A stretch of DNA of 64,000 nucleotides from Paraburkholderia sp. PREW-6R (lineage in GTDB: Bacteria > Pseudomonadota > Gammaproteobacteria > Burkholderiales > Burkholderiaceae), in the NCBI RefSeq assembly GCF_039621805.1, contig NZ_CP155073.1:2728001-2792000 (forward strand). The letters are read 5' to 3'. The translations under genes and the position numbers were made by a program. Below are positions 1 to 8,435 of this stretch, piece by piece; position 1 is the stretch's first letter; the number at the start of each line of letters is the position of its first letter. The notes below the pieces were generated by a model, which was not told where the DNA came from, searched no databases, and saw nothing but the letters and a program-made list of their open reading frames with translations.

Positions 1-684
1 CCGAAGACGGCGCGCGCGTTGCAGCATGCGAGTCTTGTGGTCTATAACGGCGCCGACTACGATCCGTGGATGGCAAAATTGCTGGCCGCGTCGAAGGGCA
101 CGCAACGCACGACGATCGTCGCAGCCGAGCTGACCGGCAGGAAAGCCGGCGATAATCCGCACCTCTGGTACGACCCGGCCACCATGCCGAAGGTGGCGCG
201 CGCGGTGAGCGCGGCGCTCGTCGCGGCTGACCCGGCGCACAAGTCGGCGTACGATGCGAACCTCGCGAAGTTTCTGGATTCGCTGAAACCGGTGGATGCC
301 AAAGTGGCCGAGCTGCGTGCGCATTATGCGGGCGTGCCCGTCACGGCGACCGAGCCGGTGTTCGGCTATATGTCGGACGCGGTGGGCTTGTCGATGCGTA
401 ATCTGCGCTTCCAGCTCGCAACGATGAACGACACCGAAGCAAGCGCCGCCGACATCGCCGCGTTCGAACGCGATCTGCGCGAAAAACGCGTGCGCGTTCT
501 GATCTATAACAGCCAGGCGACCGAGGCGCTCACCAAACGCATGCTGAAACTCGCGCAACAATCGCAGGTACCGACGATGAGCGTCACCGAGACCGAGCCG
601 GCCGGCAAAACCTATCAGACGTGGATGCTGACGCAGCTCGACGCACTCGGCACCGCCCTGGCCGCAGGCGCGGGCAGCAAGTAA
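1..684 (+). CDS. Metal (zinc-type) ABC transporter substrate-binding protein, 5' end missing
   Basis: This is the C-terminal 227 residues of a periplasmic metal-binding protein of the ZnuA/TroA cluster (SBP family 9). The frame is open to the first base of the window, so the signal peptide and N-terminal lobe lie outside. The segment NPHLWYDP carries the His typical of the metal site in this family, and the C-terminal lobe has the usual AxxxEPVFGYM stretch. The ATPase and permease genes follow on the same strand with short spacing, so all three should form one importer that captures Zn2+ (or Mn2+) in the periplasm. The metal is inferred; the His-rich tail of the partner ATPase favours zinc. 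Confidence 0.88.
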   Translation, partial: PKTARALQHASLVVYNGADYDPWMAKLLAASKGTQRTTIVAAELTGRKAGDNPHLWYDPATMPKVARAVSAALVAADPAHKSAYDANLAKFLDSLKPVDAKVAELRAHYAGVPVTATEPVFGYMSDAVGLSMRNLRFQLATMNDTEASAADIAAFERDLREKRVRVLIYNSQATEALTKRMLKLAQQSQVPTMSVTETEPAGKTYQTWMLTQLDALGTALAAGAGSK

Positions 685-728
685 CGCGACAGAGAACGGC
701 AGAAACCGGCAGAAAAGGAAATCACGCA

Positions 729-1685
729 ATGAATGTCACTGGCCGCAGCGCGCCAGCCACCCCATCCGCTGGTGCCGCGTCCGGCGCACCCGTGCTCGAA
801 CTCGAGCACGTCACGCTCGAACTCGGCGGCCGCACGATTCTGCGCGACACCGGCTTCATCGTGAATCAGGGCGAATTCATCGGCGTGCTCGGGCCAAACG
901 GCGCGGGCAAGACCACGTTGATGCGTGCCGTGCTCGGCCTCGTGCCGGCGGCGGCCGGCGTGATTCGCGTGCTGGATCAGCCAGTCGAACGTGGCAATGC
1001 GTCGATCGGCTACATGCCACAAACACGCAGTGCGCTCGCGGGACGCCGCGTGCGAGGTCGCGATTTCGTCGCGATGGCGGCAGACGGACACCGTTGGGGT
1101 CTGCCCCATGCGGACGCGACGACACGCGCAGAGGTGGAGCGCGTGCTGGATCTGGTCGGTGGCGTCAAGCTGGCCGAGCGGCCCTTGTCCGAACTGTCGG
1201 GCGGCGAACGGCAGCGTCTGCTGCTCGCGCAATGTCTGCTCGGCAATCCGAAACTGCTACTACTCGACGAACCGCTGATCAGCCTCGACCCGCATCATCA
1301 GAAGAGCGTGGTTGAACTCGTGCGGCGGGTGCAGCAGGAACTTGGCATCGCCGTTCTGTTTTCCGCGCATGAACTCAATCCGCTGCTCAATTCGCTCGAC
1401 CGGGTGCTGTATCTCGGCAGCGGCGTAGCCGCGCTCGGCACCGTGAACGAAGTGATCACGAAGCCGGTCCTCTCGCGTCTGTATGGATCGCCGATCGATG
1501 TGATGCGCGTGAACGGCCGGATCTTCGTGATGTCGGGCGACGTCGAAGTGGAAAAGCACGACCACGGGCATGAGCACGACGAACGCGGCGGCCATTCGCA
1601 TGCACACGGCCATTCACACGATCACCCGCCCGGCCACGGCTATTCGCACGGTCATTCGCACGACGGACACACGCACGATGTTTGA
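729..1685 (+). CDS. Metal ABC transporter ATP-binding protein with His-rich tail
   Basis: 318-residue ATPase of the ZnuC type that powers the importer. Walker A GPNGAGKT is at about residues 55-62, the signature LSGGERQR near 156 and Walker B LLLLDEP near 176. The start at the ATG is chosen because AAGGAA lies about 9 bases upstream; a longer open frame exists but would overlap the previous gene. The last 43 residues (about 276-318) hold 16 histidines in HSH/HDH/HGH patterns, absent from the core fold, which could bind zinc in the cytoplasm. The stop overlaps the permease start by 8 bases, implying translational coupling. Confidence 0.93.
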   Translation: MNVTGRSAPATPSAGAASGAPVLELEHVTLELGGRTILRDTGFIVNQGEFIGVLGPNGAGKTTLMRAVLGLVPAAAGVIRVLDQPVERGNASIGYMPQTRSALAGRRVRGRDFVAMAADGHRWGLPHADATTRAEVERVLDLVGGVKLAERPLSELSGGERQRLLLAQCLLGNPKLLLLDEPLISLDPHHQKSVVELVRRVQQELGIAVLFSAHELNPLLNSLDRVLYLGSGVAALGTVNEVITKPVLSRLYGSPIDVMRVNGRIFVMSGDVEVEKHDHGHEHDERGGHSHAHGHSHDHPPGHGYSHGHSHDGHTHDV

Positions 1686-2460
1686 ATACGATTTCATGGT
1701 GAACGCATTCGCGGCGTCGGGGATCGTCGCGGTGCTGGCGGGTGTGGTCGGCTACTTTCTGGTGATGCGCGGACAGACCTTCGCGGGCCATGCGCTGTCA
1801 CACGTCGGCTTTACCGGCGCGACCGGCGCAGTGTTGATCGGCATCTCGCCAATCTGGGGGATGATCGGCTTCACGCTCGCGGCAGGTGTCGGCATGGGCG
1901 CGCTCGGCGAGCGGCTCGCGGGCCGCGACGTGGCGATCGGCGTGATCCTTTCACTGTCGCTCGGCTTCGGGCTGCTGTTTCTACACTTCTTCACCGCGTA
2001 CGCCACGCAGGTCACCGCACTGCTGTTCGGCAACGTGCTCGGCGTCAATACTTCGACACTCGGCGTGCTGGCGGCGCTCGGCGTCATCAGTCTGGGCGCG
2101 CTCGCCGCCATCATGCGGCCGCTGCTGTTCGCCTCGTTGCAGCCGGAACTCGCGGAAGCCAAGGGTGTGTCGCTGCGTCTGGTCTCGGTGCTGTTTCTCG
2201 CGATTGCGGCACTCGCCGTGGCGGCGTGTACGCAGATTGTCGGCGTGTTGCTGGTGTTCACGCTGATGGTCGGTCCGGCCGCGGCCGCGCAGAACATGAC
2301 GACGCGTCTTTCAACCGGCCTCGTCCTCGCGGCGCTTTTTGCGCTCGCGCAGGCGTGGATCGGGTTGACGCTCGCGTTCTATACGGATTGGCCGACGAGC
2401 TTCTGGATCACCGTGCTCTCGGCCGTGGTGTATGGCGCGAGCCTGTTGCGGCGGCGCTAG
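1678..2460 (+). CDS. Metal ABC transporter permease (ABC-3 family)
   Basis: 260-residue polytopic inner-membrane protein of the ZnuB/ABC-3 family, with about eight hydrophobic segments beginning at the N-terminus (FMVNAFAASGIVAVLAGVVG). It forms the transmembrane channel of the zinc-type importer with the preceding ATPase. The start is taken at the ATG that overlaps the ATPase stop; an upstream in-frame ATG would add 36 residues read from the His-tail coding DNA and has no membrane-protein character. The gene is last in the visible operon; the next gene converges from the other strand after 81 bases. Confidence 0.92.
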   Translation: MFEYDFMVNAFAASGIVAVLAGVVGYFLVMRGQTFAGHALSHVGFTGATGAVLIGISPIWGMIGFTLAAGVGMGALGERLAGRDVAIGVILSLSLGFGLLFLHFFTAYATQVTALLFGNVLGVNTSTLGVLAALGVISLGALAAIMRPLLFASLQPELAEAKGVSLRLVSVLFLAIAALAVAACTQIVGVLLVFTLMVGPAAAAQNMTTRLSTGLVLAALFALAQAWIGLTLAFYTDWPTSFWITVLSAVVYGASLLRRR

Positions 2461-2541
2461 GCAGTGACCGTTTCGCGCCGGCGGCGTTAGGTTGTCACGC
2501 GCCGCCGCCGACGCCACGTTAAGTACAGATTTGCACCCACC

Positions 2542-3393
2542 TTATCCCAGCAACACCTTCGCATGATGCGCGAGGTGATCCTCGATGAACGTCGAGATGA
2601 AGTAATAGCCGTGGTCGTAACCTTCATGACGACGCAGCGTGAGCGGCTGACCGGCTGCCTTGCATGCTGCCTCGAACAGGTCCGGATTCAGTTGCTCGGC
2701 GAGAAACTGGTCTGCCAGCCCCTGATCGACCAGAATCCCTTCAGCGAATTTCTGCGACGCCCGCGCGACCAGCTCGCTCGCGTCGTAGTGCTTCCATGCT
2801 TCGCGGTCCTCGCCCAGATAGCCACTGAACGCCTTCACGCCCCACGGGCAACGCGACGGCGCAGCGATCGGCGCGAACGCGGACACCGAGCGATAGATCT
2901 CCGGATTGCGCAGCGCCAGCATCAGCGCTCCGTGACCGCCCATTGAATGCCCGAAGATGCCGAGACGCGCGCCGTCCACCGGTAGATGGGCGAGCACCGT
3001 TTCGCGCAGCTCGTCGCGCACGTACGAATACATGCGGTAGTGCTTCGCCCACGGCTGCTGCGTGGCGTCGACATAAAAGCCCGCGCCCACGCCAAAATCC
3101 CACGCCGCGCTTTCGCCCGGAACGCCCGCGCCGCGCGGACTCGTGTCTGGCGCAATCAGCGCGATACCGTGCTGCGCGGCGAAGCGCTGCGCGCCGGCCT
3201 TCACCGGAAACGTTTCTTCGGTGCAGGTCAGACCCGCGAGATAGAACAGCGCAGGGACGTTGGCAGCGGGTTGCAGCGCTTGCGGCGGCAGGTAGACCGA
3301 GAAGCGCATCGGCAGACCGATGGTCTGCGAATCGTGTTTGTAAATACGCTGCTCGCCGCCGTGGCAGGCATGCGAAGACAAGAGTTCAGGCAT
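2542..3393 (-). CDS. fghA: S-formylglutathione hydrolase
   Basis: 283-residue cytosolic serine esterase of the esterase D family. It hydrolyses S-formylglutathione to formate and glutathione, the second step of glutathione-dependent formaldehyde oxidation. The nucleophile sits in GHSMGG (Ser about 150), and the oxyanion region LAGLTCTEE and the C-terminal EGYDHGYYFI segment with the catalytic His are visible. Length is normal for the family. It lies 14 bases downstream of the matching dehydrogenase, so the two are very likely co-transcribed. E. coli FrmB and YeiG are the reference enzymes. Confidence 0.95.
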   Translation of the reverse strand: MPELLSSHACHGGEQRIYKHDSQTIGLPMRFSVYLPPQALQPAANVPALFYLAGLTCTEETFPVKAGAQRFAAQHGIALIAPDTSPRGAGVPGESAAWDFGVGAGFYVDATQQPWAKHYRMYSYVRDELRETVLAHLPVDGARLGIFGHSMGGHGALMLALRNPEIYRSVSAFAPIAAPSRCPWGVKAFSGYLGEDREAWKHYDASELVARASQKFAEGILVDQGLADQFLAEQLNPDLFEAACKAAGQPLTLRRHEGYDHGYYFISTFIEDHLAHHAKVLLG

Positions 3394-3407
3394 CGCGACG
3401 CTCCCGG

Positions 3408-4514
3408 TTAGTACAGCACCACCGAGCGGATCGACTCGCCCTTCTTCATCAGATCGAAGCCCTCGTTGATGCGTTCGAGCGGCAGACGGTGCGTGATCAG
3501 ATCGTCGATATTGATCTTGCCTTCCATGTACCAGTCAACGATTTTCGGCACGTCCGTGCGGCCGCGCGCGCCGCCGAACGCCGAGCCTTTCCATTCGCGG
3601 CCGGTGACCAGCTGGAACGGACGCGTGCTGATCTCCTCGCCCGCCGCCGCCACGCCGATGATGAACGACTGGCCCCAGCCCTTGTGCGTGCATTCGAGCG
3701 CCTGACGCATCACCTTCGTATTGCCGATGCACTCGAACGAGTAGTCCGCGCCGCCGTCGGTCAGTTGAACGATATGGTCGACCACGTTCTCGACGTCGTT
3801 CGGGTTGATGAAGTGCGTCATGCCGAATTTCTTCGCCAGTTCGACGCGGCCCGGATTGATATCGACACCGATGATCTTGTCCGCGCCGACCATCTTCGCG
3901 CCCTGGATCACATTCAGGCCGATGCCGCCGAGGCCGAACACCACGACGTTCGCACCCGCTTCGACCTTCGCCGAATACACGACGGCGCCGACGCCTGTCG
4001 TCACGCCGCAGCCGATGTAGCAGATCTTGTCGAACGGCGCATCTTCCCGCACTTTCGCGACCGCGATTTCCGGCACGACGATGTAGTTCGAGAACGTGGA
4101 CGTGCCCATGTAATGAAAGAGCGGCTTGCCGTCCAGCGAGAAACGCGAAGTGGCATCGGGCATCAACCCTTTGCCTTGCGTCGAGCGGATTGCCTGGCAC
4201 AGGTTGGTCTTGCGCGACAGGCAGAACTTGCACTGACGGCACTCCGGCGTGTAGAGCGGAATGACGTGATCGCCTTTTTTGAGCGTGCCGACGCCGGGGC
4301 CCGTGTCCACGATCACGCCTGCGCCTTCATGGCCCAGGATCGCCGGAAAGAGCCCTTCCGGGTCCGCGCCCGACAGCGTGTAGTAGTCGGTGTGGCAAAT
4401 GCCGGTGGCCTTCACTTCGATCAGCACCTCACCGGCGCGCGGACCTTCCAGATCCACTTCCTCGATCGTCAACGGGGCGCCGGCTTTCCATGCAACGGCT
4501 GCTTTGGTCTTCAT
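3408..4514 (-). CDS. frmA: S-(hydroxymethyl)glutathione dehydrogenase (class III alcohol dehydrogenase)
   Basis: 368-residue zinc-dependent medium-chain dehydrogenase that oxidises S-(hydroxymethyl)glutathione with NAD+, the first step of formaldehyde detoxification. Visible features are the catalytic zinc segment [11 protein letters not shown], the structural zinc cysteines in [15 protein letters not shown], and the nucleotide-binding GLGGIG. The start at [10 protein letters not shown] is preceded by AGGAG; an in-frame extension of 16 residues lacks a ribosome site. It is followed directly by the S-formylglutathione hydrolase gene. No FrmR-type repressor gene is nearby. In other Burkholderia annotations the symbol adhC is also used. 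Confidence 0.95.
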   Translation of the reverse strand: MKTKAAVAWKAGAPLTIEEVDLEGPRAGEVLIEVKATGICHTDYYTLSGADPEGLFPAILGHEGAGVIVDTGPGVGTLKKGDHVIPLYTPECRQCKFCLSRKTNLCQAIRSTQGKGLMPDATSRFSLDGKPLFHYMGTSTFSNYIVVPEIAVAKVREDAPFDKICYIGCGVTTGVGAVVYSAKVEAGANVVVFGLGGIGLNVIQGAKMVGADKIIGVDINPGRVELAKKFGMTHFINPNDVENVVDHIVQLTDGGADYSFECIGNTKVMRQALECTHKGWGQSFIIGVAAAGEEISTRPFQLVTGREWKGSAFGGARGRTDVPKIVDWYMEGKINIDDLITHRLPLERINEGFDLMKKGESIRSVVLY

Positions 4515-4661
4515 GATGAATGCTCCTGTGAGTCTGTCGATGCCCGGCGTATCGCGGATCAATGCTTCGCGGCGCGCGGAAATCGGTGTGAAATGATGTG
4601 CTGCGCGAGGCGCGGACGCCTACCTTAGCGCGCGAGAACCGTCATGGTATTGCAAAGTGCG

Positions 4662-6236
4662 TCACGGCATTGTCCAGACAGGACATTGCCCGGTCTGGGG
4701 ACGCGGCGTGTCGGCGAACCACGTCTCAAGGCGGCCATACAGGTCGAGAAAACGCGCGTAACGCTCGTCGAGCGCCTGGTCGGCGCGCGGACTGGCGACA
4801 CGCGTCGCACCGGGCGCGAGCGCGGCGAGGTCACCCGCATGCCAGTGTCCACTGGCGAGACCACCGAGGATCGCCGCACCACGCGGCGCGGCGTTCGGAC
4901 AGTCGACAGCGTGAAGCTCGACTTTCAGCGCGTCGGCCAGCAATTGACGCCAGCGCGCATCGACCGAGCCGCCGCCCGCGAGCTTGAGCGTCGTCACCGT
5001 CGCGCCGCTCGCGCGGATTGCGTCGAGCCCGGCGCGCAGCGAGAAAGCGACGCCTTCGAACGCTGCGCGCATCATCGCGCCGCGTGTGTGGTCGAGCGCA
5101 AGACCGAGCCAGCCGCCGCGCGCTGCGGGATTGAGCCACGGCGTGCGCTCGCCGGTGAGGTAAGGCAGGAAGGTCAGGTTGGCTGATGCCGCGTGCGGGT
5201 GGCGGGTCAGGTTGCGGGTTGCGTTGCCACTTGCGCTTTCGTTCGTGCTGCTGTTCGTGCTTTCGCTCGTGCTGCCGTTCGCGCTGCCGTTCGTGTCGCC
5301 GGATGCATCGCCGAATGCATCCTGATATGCATTGGCCCATTCATACGACAGCCACCCGCGCGCACGTTCGAGCGCAATGCCGACGTTCTGCATTGCCGCC
5401 ATGCGATACCAGTGATCGCTCGCCGCGCGATAGCGATGCAAACCCCTGACCGCGTTGGGCGCCTGCTCCGCGAGCACGACGATCTGCCCGCCCGTGCCGG
5501 TGGTGAGCAGCGCGTCGCCATCGCGTGAAAGCCCGCTGCCCAGCGCTGCGCAAGGCGTATCGGCGGCGCCGGTAGCGAGCACAATGCCCGCGCGCAAACC
5601 GAGCGCCTGCGCCGCCTTCTCCGATAACGTGCCGCCCGCCGCATAAGACGGCGCCAACGGCGCGAACCACGCACGTGGAATCTCGAGCCGCGCGAGCAAC
5701 GCGTCGTCCCACACGCCGGCCGGGTCGGCGAGCGCGGTCGCGCACGCGTCGGACGGATCGGTTGCGATCGCGCCGCCTAGCGCGACGCGCAGCCAGTCTT
5801 TCGGTTGCAGCGCCCAGCGCGTCTGGCGGGCGGATTGCGGCTCATGCTGCACAATCCAGGCAAGCAGAGGCCCCGCCATGCCGGGTGCAACGGGATTCGG
5901 TTGCGGCTCGGGCCAGTGACCGAGCAAGTCGAGCGCACGCGTGTCCGGCCACAACATGGCGGGACGAACGGCCTCACCGTTCTCGTCGATCAGCACGACG
6001 CCATGCATCTGGCCGGAGAAGCCGATTGCTTTCACATCGCGACGTGCGTCGGCGGGCAAACGCGCCGATGCGTCGCACAGCGCGCGCCACCAGGTGTGCA
6101 CGTTCGTTTCGGCCCAGCCGGCGTGAGGTGTCTCGAGCGCGTAGGCGACACTCGTTACGGCCTGCTCGCGCCCGCTTTCGTCGACGATTGCCAATTTGAG
6201 GGAACCGGTGCCGAGGTCGATGCCAAGAAAACTCAT
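4662..6236 (-). CDS. xylB: Xylulokinase with internal Ser/Thr/Asn-rich repeat
   Basis: 524-residue FGGY-family carbohydrate kinase, phosphorylating D-xylulose to xylulose 5-phosphate. The N-terminal FGGY domain begins GIDLGTGSLK; the xylulokinase motif GFSGQMHGVVL is near residue 73, and the C-terminal lobe has TTGTGGQ and LAGGGSVDARW. The start is the ATG next to the conserved first beta strand; an in-frame extension to 6398 has no family character. Residues about 309-344 are nine tandem four-residue units (GDAS, GDTN, GSAN and so on) inserted just before the conserved FLPYLTGERTPW, which explains most of the extra length over ordinary XylB. No xylose isomerase or transporter is adjacent. 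Confidence 0.9.
   Translation of the reverse strand: MSFLGIDLGTGSLKLAIVDESGREQAVTSVAYALETPHAGWAETNVHTWWRALCDASARLPADARRDVKAIGFSGQMHGVVLIDENGEAVRPAMLWPDTRALDLLGHWPEPQPNPVAPGMAGPLLAWIVQHEPQSARQTRWALQPKDWLRVALGGAIATDPSDACATALADPAGVWDDALLARLEIPRAWFAPLAPSYAAGGTLSEKAAQALGLRAGIVLATGAADTPCAALGSGLSRDGDALLTTGTGGQIVVLAEQAPNAVRGLHRYRAASDHWYRMAAMQNVGIALERARGWLSYEWANAYQDAFGDASGDTNGSANGSTSESTNSSTNESASGNATRNLTRHPHAASANLTFLPYLTGERTPWLNPAARGGWLGLALDHTRGAMMRAAFEGVAFSLRAGLDAIRASGATVTTLKLAGGGSVDARWRQLLADALKVELHAVDCPNAAPRGAAILGGLASGHWHAGDLAALAPGATRVASPRADQALDERYARFLDLYGRLETWFADTPRPQTGQCPVWTMP
5205..5312 (-). repeat. 12-bp tandem repeat (nine units) inside xylB
   Basis: Nine consecutive 12-bp units read in frame as tetrapeptides of the form [G/E/S/R][D/S/N][A/T/L][S/N/T]. 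Representative units on the plus strand are gttcgcgctgcc and gttcgtgtcgcc. Because the unit is a multiple of three, copy-number change would not disrupt the reading frame. The repeat is degenerate at both ends, as expected for an old expansion. Confidence 0.85.
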
Positions 6237-6580
6237 AGGCGATAGCGCGTGAATAGGACGTGAATGGGACAGGAAGAATGGCCTGCGGAAGGCACGCAAT
6301 CGACCTTCAAAATGACCGTTTTTATTCGCCACGGGACAGGTCGCCAGACTTGCTGACGAACCCGCGAAAATCCCACATTTCGGGGTTAACCCCGCCATGC
6401 CGAAGGCGTCTTTGAAAAACCACTATGCGGCCTCGCAGATACACCTCATTGATTCTCACACATATGCCGCCCTGCCGGGCTCGACTCGTTGACGGCCCTG
6501 CATCGCGGCTGCAAGGCGATGCGCGCCACTTCCTCCTGGCCAGACATTAAATTGGCCTTTCAAATGACGCCCGTGCATAT
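6237..6580. other. Divergent intergenic region between xylB and the permease leader
   Basis: No gene is supported here. It must hold the promoters of xylB (minus) and the NCS2 permease (plus), but I see no confident sigma-70 pair. A short inverted repeat GGGGTTAACCCC lies at about 6382-6393 and could be a regulator site; no partner regulator is adjacent. Confidence 0.4.
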
Positions 6581-6628
6581 CGTCACCGGGAATGCCGGAA
6601 TAGGCCCCAGTGGTCTTGTGACGCTTTT
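6581..6628 (+). ncRNA. Candidate xanthine-responsive leader RNA (NMT1/xanthine-I-like)
   Basis: A closing stem CGTCAC (6581-6586) / GTGACG (6618-6623) encloses a conserved-looking core with GGGAAT, a GCC-GGAATA-GGC mini-hairpin and CCCC. The 3' strand of the stem runs straight into CTTTTTC, so a folded RNA could stop transcription. It sits 54 bases before the start of a xanthine-type permease in a betaproteobacterium, which is the known context of the NMT1 (xanthine-I) riboswitch class. The match to that consensus is from memory and not verified; a plain attenuator is the alternative. Confidence 0.5.
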
Positions 6629-6682
6629 TCGTCCCCGATACCTTGGAGTCATCCCAAAAACCAGATGGTGGAGACAGACGAT

Positions 6683-8092
6683 ATGCAATCGAACACGGTT
6701 CACCCGTGCGACGAGCGACTGCCCGCAGGCCAGTTGCTCACCCTCGGCATCCAGCACGTTCTCGTGATGTATGCCGGCGCAGTCGCCGTGCCGCTGATCA
6801 TCGGCGCCGCACTCAAGTTGCCGAAGGATCAGATCGCTTTCCTGATCAGCGCCGACCTGTTCGCGTGCGGTATCACGACGCTGATCCAGACACTCGGCCT
6901 GTGGATTTTCGGTATCCGCCTGCCTGTCATCATGGGTTGCACGTTCGCGGCCGTCGGCCCGATGCTCGCGATCGGCACCAACCCGTCACTCGGCATTCTC
7001 GACATCTTCGGCTCGACGATCGCGGCTGGCGTGATCGGTATTCTCATCGCGCCAGCCGTCGGCAAGCTGCTCCGGTTCTTCCCGCCGGTGGTGATCGGCG
7101 TCGTGATCTCGGTGATCGGTCTTTCGCTGATGGAAGTCGGGATCAACTGGGCGGCCGGTGGCGTGGGCAATCCCGACTACGGCAATCCGGTGTATCTGGG
7201 TCTGTCGCTGGCCGTGCTGATGCTGATTCTGCTGATCAACAAGTTCGCGAAGGGCTTCATCGCCAATATTTCGGTGCTGCTTGGCATCGTGGCGGGCTTC
7301 GTGGTCGCATTGCTGCTCGGCCGCGTCAATATGGACGGCATCACGCACGCATCGTGGGTCGGTTTCCCGATGCCGTTCCACTTCGGTCTGCCGCACTTCG
7401 ACCCGCTCTCGATCGCGACGATGGTCACCGTGATGTTCGTCACGTTCATCGAATCGACGGGCATGTTCCTCGCGGTCGGCGACATGGTGGATCGTCCGGT
7501 GAATCAGAAGGCGCTGGTGCGCGGCCTGCGTGTCGACGGCCTGGGCACGGTGATCGGCGGCATCTTCAACTCGTTCCCGCATACGTCGTTCTCGCAAAAC
7601 GTTGGCCTGATCGGCGTGACGGGCGTGAAAAGCCGCTTTGTCTGCGCGATGGGCGGCGTGATCCTGGTACTGCTCGGCCTGTTCCCGAAGATGGCGCAAG
7701 TGGTCGCCTCGGTGCCGGCGTTCGTGCTTGGCGGCGCGGGTATCGTGATGTTCGGCATGGTGGCGGCGAACGGCATCAAGGTGCTGGCCAAAGTCGACTT
7801 CGTGCGGAACCAGCACAACCTGTTCATCGTCGCGGTGAGTATCGGCATGGGCCTCGTGCCGGTGGTGTCGCCGCACTTCTTCTCGCAACTGCCCCCGGCA
7901 CTCACGCCGTTGCTGCATAGCGGGATTTTGCTGGCTTCGGTGTCGGCGGTGCTGTTGAACCTGATTTTCAACGGCGTGAAGAGCGAAAAGAACGCGCAGA
8001 GCGAGATCCGCGAAGCGGGTCACGATTTCGACGGCCGCGGCGGCAAGGACGCCCATCGCGACGAAATGCTGCGCGCGGCTGATCTGCACTGA
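6683..8092 (+). CDS. Xanthine/uric acid-type nucleobase permease (NCS2 family)
   Basis: 469-residue inner-membrane symporter of the nucleobase:cation symporter-2 family. About 12-14 hydrophobic segments are present, and the family signature QNVGLIGVTGVKSR is near residue 305; the QN...G...TG form with VKSR is typical of the xanthine/uric acid branch and unlike uracil permease UraA. The start at 6683 is chosen because GGTGGAG lies nine bases upstream; an ATG six codons earlier overlaps that site. It is monocistronic, with a perfect terminator about 50 bases downstream. Substrate is inferred from motif and the leader RNA. Confidence 0.88.
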   Translation: MQSNTVHPCDERLPAGQLLTLGIQHVLVMYAGAVAVPLIIGAALKLPKDQIAFLISADLFACGITTLIQTLGLWIFGIRLPVIMGCTFAAVGPMLAIGTNPSLGILDIFGSTIAAGVIGILIAPAVGKLLRFFPPVVIGVVISVIGLSLMEVGINWAAGGVGNPDYGNPVYLGLSLAVLMLILLINKFAKGFIANISVLLGIVAGFVVALLLGRVNMDGITHASWVGFPMPFHFGLPHFDPLSIATMVTVMFVTFIESTGMFLAVGDMVDRPVNQKALVRGLRVDGLGTVIGGIFNSFPHTSFSQNVGLIGVTGVKSRFVCAMGGVILVLLGLFPKMAQVVASVPAFVLGGAGIVMFGMVAANGIKVLAKVDFVRNQHNLFIVAVSIGMGLVPVVSPHFFSQLPPALTPLLHSGILLASVSAVLLNLIFNGVKSEKNAQSEIREAGHDFDGRGGKDAHRDEMLRAADLH

Positions 8093-8143
8093 ACGCATGA
8101 ATGACCGCCTCGCGTGATGCGATTCACGCGGGCGCGGCAGATG

Positions 8144-8174
8144 AAAAAAAGCCACGGCATGCCGTGGCTTTTTT
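8144..8174. terminator. Bidirectional intrinsic terminator after the NCS2 permease
   Basis: A perfect palindrome GCCACGGCATGCCGTGGC is flanked by seven A on one side and a T run on the other, so it can terminate transcription from both directions: the permease on the plus strand and, after crossing the tandem repeat, the efflux operon on the minus strand. Confidence 0.88.
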
Positions 8175-8353
8175 GTTGCTGGCCGATGTTGCTGGCCGAT
8201 GTTGCTGGCCGTTGCTGCTGGCCGTTGTTGCTGGCCGTTGTTGCTCGCCGTTGTTGCTCGCCGTTGTTGCTCGCCGTTGTTGCTCGCCGTTGTTGCTCGC
8301 CGTTGTTGCTCGCCGTTGTTGCTCGCCGTTGTTGCTCGCCGTTGTTGCTGGCC
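8175..8353. repeat. 13-bp tandem repeat (about 13.8 copies)
   Basis: Head-to-tail units of 13 bp. Units 1-5 and the last unit are gttgctggccg(a/t)t-like, while the eight inner units (8240-8343) are identical gttgctcgccgtt. The pattern of identical inner and variant outer units suggests recent expansion from the middle. It lies between the shared terminator and the end of the efflux outer-membrane gene, in a gene-free stretch, and encodes nothing convincing in any frame. Confidence 0.93.
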
Positions 8354-8435
8354 ATGGCCGGCCACGGCGACTGTCCGACAAAACAGCGCGGCCCCGATCA
8401 GTTCCGGAAGCCTCGCTGCATCAACACGTCCAACC

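Noticed and set aside
2943..4628. Long open frame on the plus strand opposite fghA and frmA
   Set aside because: Arg/Ala-rich translation of the antisense frame of two certain genes; no family character and no ribosome site.
8175..8353. CRISPR array
   Set aside because: Units are contiguous 13-mers without spacers, and no cas genes are near.
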